Shown: positions 44,790 through 54,436, counted from the first letter of the stretch. The stretch: 64,000 nucleotides of DNA from Paracoccus saliphilus (GCF_028553805.1 NZ_CP067140.1:2294001-2358000); one strand, 5' to 3'. Program-made: numbers and translations. The notes: generated from the letters alone by a model not told the origin.

Positions 44790-46112
44790 TCATGATATCC
44801 ACGCCGGGAAAGCCAGCACGATAGCCGGAAATGCCACCAGAAGAATAACGCGAACAATTTCGAAGAGGAAGAACGGAAGAGCTCCCTTGAATGTTTCAAT
44901 CATTGGCACGTCCCTGGCCAAAGCATTGATGATGAAGACGTTCATCCCGACAGGTGGCGTGATCAACCCGAGCTCCACTACGATCAGCGCCAGGACACCG
45001 AACCACAGCTTCGTCTCGTTCGGTGTGAGCCCGAAATCCAGCCCCGAGATCACAGGCCAGAAGAAAGGGAGGGTAAGCAGAATGATTGACAGGGAATCCA
45101 TAAACATCCCCATGACTATGAGGGCAGCCAGGACAACAAGAAGCAGCAAGTAGGGCTGCAGGCCGGATTCCAGCATCGCGTTCGCGGCGGCTTGCGGCAC
45201 GCCTCCCCGCGACATGAAAATCTTTAGCAGCTCCGCTCCGAGCACGATGAGATAGATCATCCCGGCATTCTTCGCGGTAGAAAGGATCGCCGCGACGATA
45301 TCCCGCAAAGACAGGACGCGGCGAGCGACGCCGTAGGCAAGCACCAGGAATACGCCGATCGAAGCGGCTGGTGTCGCGGTGTAGAGTCCAAGATACATGC
45401 CGCCGAGGACGATACCGAACACGAGGATGACTGGAATTGCACCCAAGGTCGCGGCCAGGAGTTCCTGGTGATCCACCCTCCCCCCCTTCGGGCCCGCGTC
45501 TGGAGCGATGCGTGTGTAGAGTGCGATCGCCAATATAAAGAAAAGAACGGCGACCATACTCGGCACCATCGCCGCCGAGAACATCTCGACGATATTAACC
45601 TCGACGATAACCGAATATACAACCAGCACGATGGACGGTGGGATCAGGATACCAAGCGTCCCGCCCGCCGCGAGGGTGCCAGTCGCAAGGGCGGGCGAGT
45701 AGTTGTAGCGCCGCAGCTCAGGAAGCGCGACCTTTCCCATGGTTGAGGCCGTTGCGAGCGACGAACCGCAAATGGCGCCGAAACCCGCGCACGCTGTGAT
45801 CGCGGCCATGGCAACCCCCCCGCGAAAATGACCCAACCATGCGTTCGCCGCTCGAAACAGGCCAAAGGACAGATTGGCCCGGGTCGCAAGATGTCCCATG
45901 AGTATGAAAAGCGGTGCAACAGACAGATCGTAGTTGGTAAACGTGCCGAAAGCGAGCGACTTCATCTGGGATAGCAGGATCATGGGCCCAGAGATCAAGT
46001 AGATACCCGCCATGCCGACCAAGGCCATTGCAAAGGCGATCGGAATCCGCACCGCGATCAGTAGAACCATAATGATAAGTCCGACGAGCCCGGTTAAGAA
46101 TTCTTGGCCCAT
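44790..46112 (-). CDS. dctM: TRAP transporter large permease (DctM)
   Basis: A 440-residue DctM-type permease with about twelve membrane segments: IRIPIAFAMALVGMAGIYL-like opening, FILMGHLATRANLSFGLF, ACAGFGAICGSSLATASTM, GGTLGILIPPSIVLVVYSV, GMFMDSLSIILLTLPFFWP and ELGLITPPVGMNVFIINA. The start MGQEFLTGLVG (46112) has AAGGAC upstream. It completes a DctP-DctQ-DctM set downstream of the aromatic genes and probably imports an aryl or arylalkyl carboxylate. No solute can be read from the permease itself. Confidence 0.9.
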   Translation of the reverse strand: MGQEFLTGLVGLIIMVLLIAVRIPIAFAMALVGMAGIYLISGPMILLSQMKSLAFGTFTNYDLSVAPLFILMGHLATRANLSFGLFRAANAWLGHFRGGVAMAAITACAGFGAICGSSLATASTMGKVALPELRRYNYSPALATGTLAAGGTLGILIPPSIVLVVYSVIVEVNIVEMFSAAMVPSMVAVLFFILAIALYTRIAPDAGPKGGRVDHQELLAATLGAIPVILVFGIVLGGMYLGLYTATPAASIGVFLVLAYGVARRVLSLRDIVAAILSTAKNAGMIYLIVLGAELLKIFMSRGGVPQAAANAMLESGLQPYLLLLVVLAALIVMGMFMDSLSIILLTLPFFWPVISGLDFGLTPNETKLWFGVLALIVVELGLITPPVGMNVFIINALARDVPMIETFKGALPFFLFEIVRVILLVAFPAIVLAFPAWIS

Positions 46113-46153
46113 ATGTTCAGTCCTTAATTCTTGTTGAGTTGCGGATCCAACAC

Positions 46154-46687
46154 TCAAGCAGTTGCGTCATGATCCACTTGTTCGGGCAGAACGCCTTGAG
46201 CCGTTTGAACCATGTTCGCAATGGCCGCCAATACGAATAGAGCAAGCGAAAGGAGTGTCGGGACATAGGCGATCCAGACCGGGAACTGGTAGATTGCCGT
46301 GGTCTCCCGATAGACATAAACATCCTTGAGACCGTGGCCCATTCTCCAGATGAGGAACAGACCGAATACCGCACCCAAAAGTGCGCCAATTCCTGCAAGG
46401 ATAGTGATCGTACGAGGGCGCAACGACGCTGTGAAGATATCGGCAGAAACGTTTGAGCCGGTAATCTGGCAATAAGGCAGCATCATGAACATAGCGACAG
46501 CGGCGCCGATCTGCACAATCTCGTAAACGCCCGGTATCGGGCTCCGCCAGATTGCCAGACCGACAACGCTCACCACATTGACAGCCACGATTCCGAACAG
46601 GATGACGCCACCGCCGATCGCCCACCATTTACACAGATGATAGGCGAACAAGACGAAGCCGCCTCTTCCGGGTTGCATAGCCGGCAT
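46154..46687 (-). CDS. dctQ: TRAP transporter small permease (DctQ)
   Basis: A 177-residue four-helix membrane protein of the DctQ family. Helices lie around GGGVILFGIVAVNVVSVVGLA, VQIGAAVAMFMMLPY, ITILAGIGALLGAVFGLFLI and VPTLLSLALFVLAAIANM (each quoted in part), with the family motif GSNVSADIFTASL between the second and third. The start MPAMQPGRGGF (46687) has AAGGAGAGAAGC upstream and leaves 10 bases after dctP. It pairs with DctM to form the TRAP membrane complex. Confidence 0.88.
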   Translation of the reverse strand: MPAMQPGRGGFVLFAYHLCKWWAIGGGVILFGIVAVNVVSVVGLAIWRSPIPGVYEIVQIGAAVAMFMMLPYCQITGSNVSADIFTASLRPRTITILAGIGALLGAVFGLFLIWRMGHGLKDVYVYRETTAIYQFPVWIAYVPTLLSLALFVLAAIANMVQTAQGVLPEQVDHDATA

Positions 46688-46697
46688 GCTTCTCTCC

Positions 46698-47780
46698 TTA
46701 TTCCGAATAGGTGGCGATAGACGCACGTGCAGCATCGACAATGCCTTGGCCATCGATTCCAAGGCCATTGGCCTCTTCAATCCAGCGCGTAACAACCGGT
46801 TCTACCGCTTCCTCGAACGCCGCACTCTCCTCTGCTGTCAATGTGACGAGCGTATTGCCAGCTTCAGTCGCAACCTCAAGTCCCTGGACATCCGTGTCCG
46901 CCCAGATCTGCCCGACCTCGCGCAGCCAGTCCTCACCGGAATTATCCAAAAAGATTTGCTGGATGTCTGCAGGGAGGCTGTTCCAGCGATCGAGATTCAT
47001 CGAAACTTGGAACACGCTAGTCCCAAGCCGTCCGCCATCTGCAAGCTCAGTCTGGTAGTCAGTCAGATCCTGCAATTGCAGCGCCGGGATGATTTCGTAG
47101 GGCACAAGCCCTCCGTCAACGACACCGCGCGACAAAGCCTGTGGAAAATCTGGCACCGGCATAGAAACCGGATTGGCTCCAAGTGCCTCGGCCACCCAGG
47201 CACCGGTGCGGGTCGGAATACGCAGGCTCTTCCCTGCCAAGTCTGACGGGGTACGCACTTCTGAGTCCGTCGTATGAATAGCCTGACCGGCATGGACGTG
47301 CTGGAACAGGACCTTCACACCGACATGCTCTTCCGCGAGATGGGTATCAAACAGCTCAGCAAGGGCCAAATTCGTCGCACCGGGATCATTTCGATGCACA
47401 TTGGGCAGTTCGAACACCTCGGTTCTGGGGAACAACCCCGGCGAATAGCCGTTCAGCGTCCAGACCATTTCAACGACGCCGTCGCGCACTTGCCGGATCA
47501 ATTCAGGCGGTGTTCCACCGAGCGACATACTGGGATAAATCTCGATGTCGATACGTCCGTCAGACGCCACTTCGATCCGCTGTGCCCAAGGCTCAAGCAT
47601 TTGTGTCTGTGCTGGAGCATTCGGTCCTAGGAAGTGATGCAGTTTCAGTTCAAATTCCTGCGCTGTCGCCGGCAGGACGAAGATGGCCGTCGCGATCATT
47701 GCCGAAGCGATGTTACGCACCATTGTCGAAATACTGCGAGTATTGAACCGCTCCAAAAATTTCTGTTTGTAAGACGTCAT
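46698..47780 (-). CDS. dctP: TRAP transporter substrate-binding protein (DctP)
   Basis: A 360-residue periplasmic binding protein with an N-terminal signal peptide (NIASAMIATAIFVLPATAQ). DctP landmarks are LKLHHFLGPNAPAQTQMLEPW, GRIDIEIYPSMSLGGTPPEL (quoted in part), SDLAGKSLRIPTRTG with the conserved carboxylate-binding Arg, and VPDFPQALSRGVVDGGLVP. GGGAGGATAAT precedes the start. It is 56 bases downstream of the decarboxylase gene, tying the transporter to the aryl-glyoxylate pathway. The ligand is probably an aromatic 2-oxo or 2-hydroxy acid. Confidence 0.9.
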   Translation of the reverse strand: MTSYKQKFLERFNTRSISTMVRNIASAMIATAIFVLPATAQEFELKLHHFLGPNAPAQTQMLEPWAQRIEVASDGRIDIEIYPSMSLGGTPPELIRQVRDGVVEMVWTLNGYSPGLFPRTEVFELPNVHRNDPGATNLALAELFDTHLAEEHVGVKVLFQHVHAGQAIHTTDSEVRTPSDLAGKSLRIPTRTGAWVAEALGANPVSMPVPDFPQALSRGVVDGGLVPYEIIPALQLQDLTDYQTELADGGRLGTSVFQVSMNLDRWNSLPADIQQIFLDNSGEDWLREVGQIWADTDVQGLEVATEAGNTLVTLTAEESAAFEEAVEPVVTRWIEEANGLGIDGQGIVDAARASIATYSE

Positions 47781-47836
47781 ATTATCCTCCCGGTTTTGAA
47801 CCCTTTACCTTTGTTCGGGTCCGTTACATTGATCTT

Positions 47837-49444
47837 TTAATAGAGCAACTGAACCTCGGAACCTATTTCCACCTCAAGTAGAAATGGTCCTTTGGTACAA
47901 AGCGCTTCGTCAAGCGCTGCTGCAAGTTTTTCGACTTCTGTGACGCGCCGTGCCCGACATCCCATACCTTGGGCGAGGCTCGGAAATTCCAGCCCGTCGA
48001 TCTCGATACCAGGGACATTGCGCACCTGAAGCACCTTGCTGAAGGATCGCATGGCACCATAACCGCCATTGTTCACGACGATCACGGTTAGGTCCAAGTC
48101 TTGCTGGACTGCAGTCCAAAGTGCCTGTGGCGAATACATAAATGACCCGTCCCCAATCAGGCAGACGGTTTTGCGGTCCGGCTTTCCTAGCCCGTGACCG
48201 ACTGCCGCGGGCAATCCGTAGCCGAGCCCCCCACTTGCCATCGTGAAGAAACTGCCCCATTCCGTCAGCTGGACATATTCCTGCATCAACGGTCTTAGCG
48301 ATGGCGCTTCTTCTACGAGTACTGTCTTGGGGCTTAAGCGCTGGCCCATTTCCCACAAGAGAATCGCGGGTGTGATCTCACTTGCTCTCGCAGGCTCTCG
48401 TGCCGGCGCGCGCAATGTCGGACAAGAGTGGTCAGCCTGTGGCAATTGACTGGCGAGTTGCGGGACGGAGAACCTCAGACTACCGACAATACTTGTGCCT
48501 AGTGGCGCCGAGGCTGCCGTTGCTAGATCAACCGTCAAATGAAAGATGGACAGGTCGCTTTCGGCCAATATCGATTTGCCTGGCACATGATAGGTAAAGA
48601 CTGGTGCGCCAACGGCCACCACGACATCGAATTGGATTAATGCCTGAGCGACTTTTTCCGGCGCTGCAGGTAAAAAACCAGCAAAGAGAGGATGGTTTTC
48701 CGGAAATGCAATCCGGGCGGCGAATGGCGCGGCATAAACAGGTGCCCCAATGCGCTCCGCGAGCCGGACCATTTCTTCTCCCACACCCTCTTCGTCAACC
48801 TCAGTTCCGACGACGAAGGCAGGCTGCTTGGCGTCTTTGATCGTGCGCGCTGCATTTTTAAGGATCTCCGGGTCTGGAGCGCAGTCCGTCGATACCAGCC
48901 GAGGTATTACGGGTGTACACATATGCGCCCAGTCATCTGCCGGAACAGATACGAAAGTCGGTCCCCAAGGCCGCTGCATAGCGATGCGGTAAGCTTGGGC
49001 AATTGCATCTGGGACATCCTCGGGGCGAGCTGGCTCTACACTGTACTTGACGTAGGGCTTAGGAAAATCGACTGCATTCGAAGCTCCAAGAAACGGGTAG
49101 TTGGGCAACAGTTCCCGAGATTGTTGACCAGTGATAATCACCATCGGGGCGCGGTTACGGAAAGCCGTGTAGACATTTCCAAGTGAATGACCGAGACCCG
49201 CAGCTGAGTGGAGGTTCACGAAAGCCGCCTTGCCAGTGGCCCGCGCATAGCCATCCGCCATACCGACCACGGATGCCTCCTGCAATCCGAGCACATAGTG
49301 TATATCGTCGGGCCAGCGATCCAACATCGCCAGTTCAGTCGACCCCGGGTTCCCAAATATGGTATCCACTTCAACTGACCTCAGAAAGTCGAACGTTGCT
49401 TCCCGCACCGTTTGCAAGGGCGCGTTCTTATTTTTTGAAAGCAT
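47837..49444 (-). CDS. Benzoylformate decarboxylase-like ThDP enzyme
   Basis: A 535-residue thiamine-diphosphate decarboxylase. The active-site residues defined in benzoylformate decarboxylase are present in order: Ser35 in FGNPGSTELAML, Glu56 in GLQEASVVGMADGY, His79 in NLHSAAGLGHS and His286 in VFTYHVPG. The first three sit at one constant offset (+9) from the Pseudomonas enzyme. The ThDP motif is LIGDGSFMYSPQAL ending VVNNGGYGAM. The expected reaction is arylglyoxylate to aryl aldehyde plus CO2, with the adjacent aldehyde dehydrogenase finishing to the acid. GAGGTTTAGTGC precedes the start. No mandelate dehydrogenase or racemase is nearby. Confidence 0.85.
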   Translation of the reverse strand: MLSKNKNAPLQTVREATFDFLRSVEVDTIFGNPGSTELAMLDRWPDDIHYVLGLQEASVVGMADGYARATGKAAFVNLHSAAGLGHSLGNVYTAFRNRAPMVIITGQQSRELLPNYPFLGASNAVDFPKPYVKYSVEPARPEDVPDAIAQAYRIAMQRPWGPTFVSVPADDWAHMCTPVIPRLVSTDCAPDPEILKNAARTIKDAKQPAFVVGTEVDEEGVGEEMVRLAERIGAPVYAAPFAARIAFPENHPLFAGFLPAAPEKVAQALIQFDVVVAVGAPVFTYHVPGKSILAESDLSIFHLTVDLATAASAPLGTSIVGSLRFSVPQLASQLPQADHSCPTLRAPAREPARASEITPAILLWEMGQRLSPKTVLVEEAPSLRPLMQEYVQLTEWGSFFTMASGGLGYGLPAAVGHGLGKPDRKTVCLIGDGSFMYSPQALWTAVQQDLDLTVIVVNNGGYGAMRSFSKVLQVRNVPGIEIDGLEFPSLAQGMGCRARRVTEVEKLAAALDEALCTKGPFLLEVEIGSEVQLLY

Positions 49445-49528
49445 GCACTAAACCTCAATCGCACGATGACAGGTATCTGTACTTGACACACGGCCTATTT
49501 CCGCCGCGCAACAGGTATATCGGCCAAT

Positions 49529-50980
49529 TCAGAATGGATAATGCTGGTGGGGGTTTTCGATGGTGATCCACCGCAACTCGGTGAACTGGTCGACGCCTTG
49601 CTGACCACCGAACTTGCCGTAGCCCGAGTCTTTGATTCCTCCGAACGGCATTTGTGCCTCATCGGCAACGGTCGGGCCATTGATGTGACAGATGCCAGAT
49701 TCGATCGCTTCAGCTACCCGGATCGACTCAGTGATGTCCGATCCGAATACTGCCGCAGCGAGCCCATAGGCATTGTCATTGGCCAATTGGATTGCGTGAT
49801 CGGCATCCCGTGCGCGCATGACTGCAACCACAGGACCGAAACTCTCCTCACCGTAGAGCTCCATATCGGCGCTCACCTTGTCCACAACGGTTGCACCCAT
49901 GATCGTGCCATTTGCCGGGACCTCGCCCGCAACAACCTGCGCGCCTTTCCTGACAGCGTCATCCACAAGGTGACGCACACGATCCATGATATCGGTATCG
50001 ACAACCGAGCCAAGAACAACATCGGCGATCGCACTGTCACCGAAACTGAGCGAATCTGCTTTTGCTGCGAACCGGGATACGAATTCGTCGGCGATCGACT
50101 CATCGACGATAATCCGTTCTGTGGACATGCAAATCTGCCCCTGATTCATAAACGCGCCGAAGGCAGCGGCATTTACTGCCGCGTCGATGTCGGCATCCTT
50201 GAGGACGATCAGAGGCGCCTTGCCCCCAAGTTCCAAAAGTACTGGCTTGAGATATTTCGCAGCCTCGCTAGCAATGATTTTGCCAACGCGCGTCGAACCC
50301 GTGAAGTTGATCCGTTTGACGTTCGGATGGGCGATCAGGCTTGAGACGATCTCGGGCGCATCTTCTGCCGAATGTGTGACGACGTTGAGTACGCCTTTGG
50401 GCAAGCCGCCGCGCTCGAAAATCTCGGCAATCATCCGATGCGTCCCTGGGCAGCGCTCAGAGGCCTTGAGAACCACGGTATTGCCACATGCGATCGGCAT
50501 GACCACCGCGCGTACCGCCAGGATAATTGGTGCGTTCCAAGGCGCCATTCCAACCATGATACCTACAGGGCGACGAACTGCCATCGCGAGTGACCCTGGC
50601 TTGTCGCTCGGTATGATCTCTCCCGTGATCTGAGTTGTCATCGCGGCCGCTTCGCGAATCATGCCAGCGGCGATTTTCACGTTGAACCCCAGCCAGATCT
50701 TGGTAGCACCGGTTTCACGAGATGCGGTCTTCATGAAGTCGGCGCCTGCTGCATCGAAGGCTTCCGCGACCTTCAATAAGATGGAACGCCGTTGCGTTGG
50801 GCTGGTTTTCGACCAGTCATTGAATGCCCCGGAGGCTGCCTCAACGGCGCGGTCGACATCTTCTGACTTGGCCGCTGGTGCCGTCGTCACAACATCTCCG
50901 GACACAGGATTTCTACGCACAAACTCACCGTTCGCAACGGCACCTACCGATTCTCCACCGATTAACATGTCAATTTTCAT
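49529..50980 (-). CDS. Aromatic aldehyde dehydrogenase (benzaldehyde/vanillin/salicylaldehyde type)
   Basis: A 483-residue aldehyde dehydrogenase in the branch that contains vanillin, benzaldehyde and salicylaldehyde dehydrogenases. It shows MAPWNAPIILAVRAVVMPIA, INFTGSTRVGKIIA, LLELGGKAPLIVLKD, catalytic Cys in NQGQICMSTERII, EESFGPVVAVMRA and the tail FGGIKDSGYGKFGGQQG. The start MKIDMLIGGESVG (50980) has TTTGGGAGGAAG upstream. Lying between the decarboxylase and the ring-cleavage genes, it should oxidise the aryl aldehyde to a (hydroxy)benzoate. An AT-rich dyad in the 153-base gap upstream may mark its own promoter. Confidence 0.9.
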   Translation of the reverse strand: MKIDMLIGGESVGAVANGEFVRRNPVSGDVVTTAPAAKSEDVDRAVEAASGAFNDWSKTSPTQRRSILLKVAEAFDAAGADFMKTASRETGATKIWLGFNVKIAAGMIREAAAMTTQITGEIIPSDKPGSLAMAVRRPVGIMVGMAPWNAPIILAVRAVVMPIACGNTVVLKASERCPGTHRMIAEIFERGGLPKGVLNVVTHSAEDAPEIVSSLIAHPNVKRINFTGSTRVGKIIASEAAKYLKPVLLELGGKAPLIVLKDADIDAAVNAAAFGAFMNQGQICMSTERIIVDESIADEFVSRFAAKADSLSFGDSAIADVVLGSVVDTDIMDRVRHLVDDAVRKGAQVVAGEVPANGTIMGATVVDKVSADMELYGEESFGPVVAVMRARDADHAIQLANDNAYGLAAAVFGSDITESIRVAEAIESGICHINGPTVADEAQMPFGGIKDSGYGKFGGQQGVDQFTELRWITIENPHQHYPF

Positions 50981-51059
50981 TAATCTTCCTCCCAAAGAGC
51001 GGCCCCCAAGTGTCTCAACCGGTATTTGCGGGGCAGTTTTCTAGCAACATAGCGAATAC

Positions 51060-51093
51060 ATCTATAATAGCAATATTTCTATCTATTATAGAT
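51060..51093. promoter_or_regulatory. AT-rich 11-bp inverted repeat between dioxygenase and aldehyde dehydrogenase genes
   Basis: Perfect arms ATCTATAATAG (51060-51070) and CTATTATAGAT (51083-51093) with a 12-base spacer, in unusually AT-rich DNA 80-113 bases upstream of the aldehyde dehydrogenase start. Both arms contain TATAAT-like strings. It is either a regulator dyad at an internal promoter (IclR or AraC target) or a hairpin ending the upstream genes. The placement splits the cluster into two possible transcription units. Confidence 0.5.
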
Positions 51094-51133
51094 ATTTTAG
51101 AACTGCTCGTCACGAGGACGAAATGGTATCAGC

Positions 51134-51994
51134 CTAGTCACTGTCTTTTCCCGCGCTGGTCTCGGCCACCATCACGAAGTCGAAAGGGCAGCGCCATTCG
51201 GTCTCGCCTTCGACATATTCGAACGGGGCCACAAGCGTCTGCTTCACACCGAACACTGCGTCATCGTTAATATAGTGGTCTTCCCCCACGAAAATGTGCG
51301 TCACGATCTTCTTGTGCCCGGGCGCTGTAACCAGAAAATGCATGTGGGCAGGCCGGTAAGGATGGCGTCCAAGGCTGTCCAGTAACTTGCCAACGGGCCC
51401 GTCATCGGGGATTGGGTAAGAAACGGGCTTGATCCCAACGAAACGGTAAAACCCTTCCGACCCAGTGATAAAGCGCCCGCGATTGTTCCATTTCGGTTGG
51501 AGCCCCGGCTGCTGGACATCGTAGAATCCGTCGATATTGTCGGACCAGACATCGACACAAGCCCCTTCGATCGGCGCGCCGTACAAATCGAGCACCCGGC
51601 CCTCGTAAAGGCAGCTTTCGCCTTTTCCATCAAGGCTGATATTCGCACTCATCTCGCGGATCGGGGCGCTTGCGACATGGAAGGGTCCGAGTACGGTATT
51701 TTCTGTCGCGCCCGCCGGGCGGCGATTGTTGATCGCGTCGATCAGCATCGAGAACCCAAGCACATCGGAGAGAAGGATGAACTCCTGACGTTCCTCCGAG
51801 CAGAGCTGGCCCGTCTGAGTCACGAAATCGATGCCAAAATCCCATTCCTCCTGAGTCAGCTCGATCTCTTTTGCGAACTCGTGAAGATGTTTCACGAGAC
51901 AGCTCATGACTTCGCGCAGACGGGGCGAAATATCCACGCCCATCCGGGCATTGACTGTGGAAACTGATTGCTCTTCCGTGAAATATTTGGTCAT
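51134..51994 (-). CDS. Hydroxyquinol 1,2-dioxygenase (intradiol ring cleavage)
   Basis: A 286-residue non-heme Fe(III) intradiol dioxygenase. It has an N-terminal helical dimerisation domain (VNARMGVDISPRLREVMSCL through FVTQTGQLCSEERQEFILLS, quoted in part). The catalytic barrel carries ligands Tyr in NIDGFYDVQQ, Tyr in VKPVSYPIP-type motif GIKPVSYPIPDDG, and His residues in HPYRPAHMHFLV. The sequence NRRPAGATENTVLGPFHV is typical of the hydroxyquinol rather than catechol branch, and an adjacent maleylacetate reductase agrees. Product: maleylacetate. The start MTKYFTEEQS (51994) overlaps the reductase stop by 4 bp (ATGA). Confidence 0.9.
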   Translation of the reverse strand: MTKYFTEEQSVSTVNARMGVDISPRLREVMSCLVKHLHEFAKEIELTQEEWDFGIDFVTQTGQLCSEERQEFILLSDVLGFSMLIDAINNRRPAGATENTVLGPFHVASAPIREMSANISLDGKGESCLYEGRVLDLYGAPIEGACVDVWSDNIDGFYDVQQPGLQPKWNNRGRFITGSEGFYRFVGIKPVSYPIPDDGPVGKLLDSLGRHPYRPAHMHFLVTAPGHKKIVTHIFVGEDHYINDDAVFGVKQTLVAPFEYVEGETEWRCPFDFVMVAETSAGKDSD

Positions 51995-53076
51995 TTTGCC
52001 TCTCCTAGCACGGGACGCTGCCCATAGAATGCCCTTTGCAGAAGTTCTCGCACGGCCCGTTTTTCGATGGGGACGGGGTTCCAATACGGGTTGCTCACAG
52101 CCTCCCTGGCGATCCGGTCCAGGTCGCGCTCAACTACCCCAAGGACGTTCAGGTCTGTCGGGGCACCCAGTGTGCGGGTGAAATCGAAAAGTCCTCCGGC
52201 CGCAGACTCCGCTTCCAACAATTCCGCCAGTGGCGCTAGCTTGTCGGGAACCGCCTGCTCGTTGTACGCGGTTGCCTGCGGTAGAATAACGGCATGGGTC
52301 TCGGCATGCGGCAGGTTCAGGACACCGCCGAGTGTGTGGCAGAGCTTGTGGTGTAGCGCCATGCCGACCTGATCCAGCATCGAGCCGCAGAGCCATGCTC
52401 CGAAAAGCGTATCCTCTCTCGCGTCGAGATCGTCAGGCGAGGCGGTCACGCGTGGCAGTCCGTAGATAAAGGCTTTCAGCCCGGCCAAGGCGAGTTCCGA
52501 TGAAAGACGATTCGCATTTTGCGCATATAGCGCTTCAACCGCGTGAGCCATTGCATTGAGACCACTGGTCACAGAAGCGGAAACCGGCAGGTCGCGTACG
52601 AGCTCTGCATCATAGACGATCACTTCCGGCTGGACTTTCTGCGACCGCAAGGTGTTTTTCCTGCCATGATCGGTTTGCCCAAGAACGGGTGTCGCCTCGG
52701 ACCCCGCATATGTGGTTGGGATGACGATCTGTGGCAGATCGGTGCGATAGGAAATCGCCTTGCTCAAACCTATGGTAGATCCGCCGCCAACGGCGACCAG
52801 ACAATCCGCACTACGCTCGGCCAGAACTGCCATGGCCATCTCGGTAATGTCGACGGGAGTGTGCATAGTCGCTTTTGAAAACAGGCCGACGGCCGCCTTG
52901 CCAAGGGCCTCTGCCACCTCTTCGCCCTGAGTAACCTGCTGCGATGTCGTCAGGATGAGCGCCCGCCGCCCCCCGACATGGTCGAGCTCAGACGAAAGGT
53001 CTTTTCGTCCACCGAGTTCGAAGCGCACACGCACTGGCTTCCCTGAATAGTCGAACCCCGCATGAAACACAGCCAT
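51991..53076 (-). CDS. Maleylacetate reductase
   Basis: A 361-residue member of the iron-containing alcohol dehydrogenase family in the maleylacetate reductase branch. Landmarks are RRALILTTSQQV, VAVGGGSTIGLSKAISY, PTTYAGSEATPVLG, the helix HKLCHTLGGVLNLPHAETHA with its conserved histidines, and NPYWNPVPIEKRAVRELL. It reduces maleylacetate to 3-oxoadipate with NAD(P)H. The start MAVFHAGFDYSG (53076) lies 4 bases after the monooxygenase stop; longer starts would overlap that gene. Together with the dioxygenase it defines the hydroxyquinol lower pathway. Confidence 0.92.
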   Translation of the reverse strand: MAVFHAGFDYSGKPVRVRFELGGRKDLSSELDHVGGRRALILTTSQQVTQGEEVAEALGKAAVGLFSKATMHTPVDITEMAMAVLAERSADCLVAVGGGSTIGLSKAISYRTDLPQIVIPTTYAGSEATPVLGQTDHGRKNTLRSQKVQPEVIVYDAELVRDLPVSASVTSGLNAMAHAVEALYAQNANRLSSELALAGLKAFIYGLPRVTASPDDLDAREDTLFGAWLCGSMLDQVGMALHHKLCHTLGGVLNLPHAETHAVILPQATAYNEQAVPDKLAPLAELLEAESAAGGLFDFTRTLGAPTDLNVLGVVERDLDRIAREAVSNPYWNPVPIEKRAVRELLQRAFYGQRPVLGEAK

Positions 53077-53080
53077 CGCG

Positions 53081-54292
53081 TTAACCCGATTTCTTGTGAA
53101 AACCAGCAATCTTTCGATAGTTGGCTGCCACTTCCTCAAGCTCTTCGGCAGTTATCAGATCTTCAATCAGATTGTCCGGGCCGGTCACACGCGCAGCCGC
53201 GATGTCCAGAACCTGTTCCGGCCCACCCTGACGGTTCGTCAAAACGACATTAGCTGCAATGGGCAGACGCAGCTCCTCGTAAGCTTTAAGGCCCACGAGG
53301 CCATTATTTTCGGCTAGACAGTCGGCAAGCGCGCGAGCATCGAGGACAGCTTGGCTCGCACCGTTCGCGCCAATCGGATACATCGGATGAGCAGCATCCC
53401 CAAGCAGTGTCACCCTACCCTCTGTCCAATAAGGCAGCGGATCGCGGTCGATCATCGGGAACTCGGTCACGACATCGGTGGCAGTCATGATCTCGATTAT
53501 GTCCATATCCGGCATCGCGAAGTCACGGAAGCGTTCAAGATAGTCCATCGTGGCACCACGCGTCCAATCCGCGTCGTTAATATGCCTTGGCGCGCTGTGC
53601 CGGATTTCGGCAACCCAGTTCGTCAGAGCCCTGCCCTGCTTGCGTAGCTGCTCGCTGATCGGGTAAGTCACGAATTTGCAATCGTGATCCCCGGCGATAA
53701 CCATGGTTTTGCCATCGGCGATCGGATCCATTTCGACCGCACCACGAAACATCATGGTGCCTTCATAACACAACGGCCCTTCATCCGGATGCATCTGCTG
53801 GCGCAGCTTTGACCGCAGCCCCTCGGCCCCAATCAGAAGATCAGCCTCAACCTTAGTGCCGTCATCAAACAGCACGGTCACCCCATCCGCGTCCTGCATG
53901 TATCCGACAACAGGATGGCCCGTTTCAACGGCATCCTTACCCAGCCGTTCGCGCACCGCCGCAAGAAGTATGAACTGCAGTTCGCCGCGATGGATGGAAT
54001 ACTGCGGTGCAGGAAATCCCGCCTCCACGTTGCGCGGATCCGACTGGATCAGATGCCCATATTTGGTCCGGTACTCGATGCAACGAGTTCGAACGCCGAC
54101 GTCATCGAGGGCGGCGCCCAAACCGATATCATGTAGAATTTTCGAAGAATGCGGCATCAGATTAATACCTACACCCAAGGGTTTGATCTCATCGATCGCT
54201 TCAAAAACTTTCACATCAATGCCTTTCTTATGCAGGCAAAGAGCCGCACTTAGGCCGCCGATACCGGCACCCGCAATCACGATCATTGTCAT
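53081..54292 (-). CDS. FAD-dependent aromatic monooxygenase (salicylate-hydroxylase-like)
   Basis: A 403-residue class A flavoprotein hydroxylase: FAD-binding GAGIGGLSAALCLHKKG at the N terminus, the DG-type motif VEADLLIGAEGLRSKLR and the second FAD motif GRVTLLGDAAHPMYPIGANG. The start MTMIVIAGAG (54292) has GGGGGAGAACG upstream. It is first in the operon, divergent from the AraC gene at 54437. Members include salicylate, 6-hydroxynicotinate and related decarboxylating hydroxylases. In this context the simplest job is to convert a hydroxybenzoate to hydroxyquinol, by oxidative decarboxylation or by hydroxylation of a dihydroxybenzene. Confidence 0.87.
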   Translation of the reverse strand: MTMIVIAGAGIGGLSAALCLHKKGIDVKVFEAIDEIKPLGVGINLMPHSSKILHDIGLGAALDDVGVRTRCIEYRTKYGHLIQSDPRNVEAGFPAPQYSIHRGELQFILLAAVRERLGKDAVETGHPVVGYMQDADGVTVLFDDGTKVEADLLIGAEGLRSKLRQQMHPDEGPLCYEGTMMFRGAVEMDPIADGKTMVIAGDHDCKFVTYPISEQLRKQGRALTNWVAEIRHSAPRHINDADWTRGATMDYLERFRDFAMPDMDIIEIMTATDVVTEFPMIDRDPLPYWTEGRVTLLGDAAHPMYPIGANGASQAVLDARALADCLAENNGLVGLKAYEELRLPIAANVVLTNRQGGPEQVLDIAAARVTGPDNLIEDLITAEELEEVAANYRKIAGFHKKSG

Positions 54293-54436
54293 CGTTCTCC
54301 CCCACAAATACGTATCATTCCACAGGATTTTAATCTCACGGAAAGGTTCTTACGCATATTTCAACGTGACTTAACCCTTGAAAGCAAGCCACGCAGATGA
54401 CAAATACTTTTCATATTACAACATCAGGAGCGCTCG

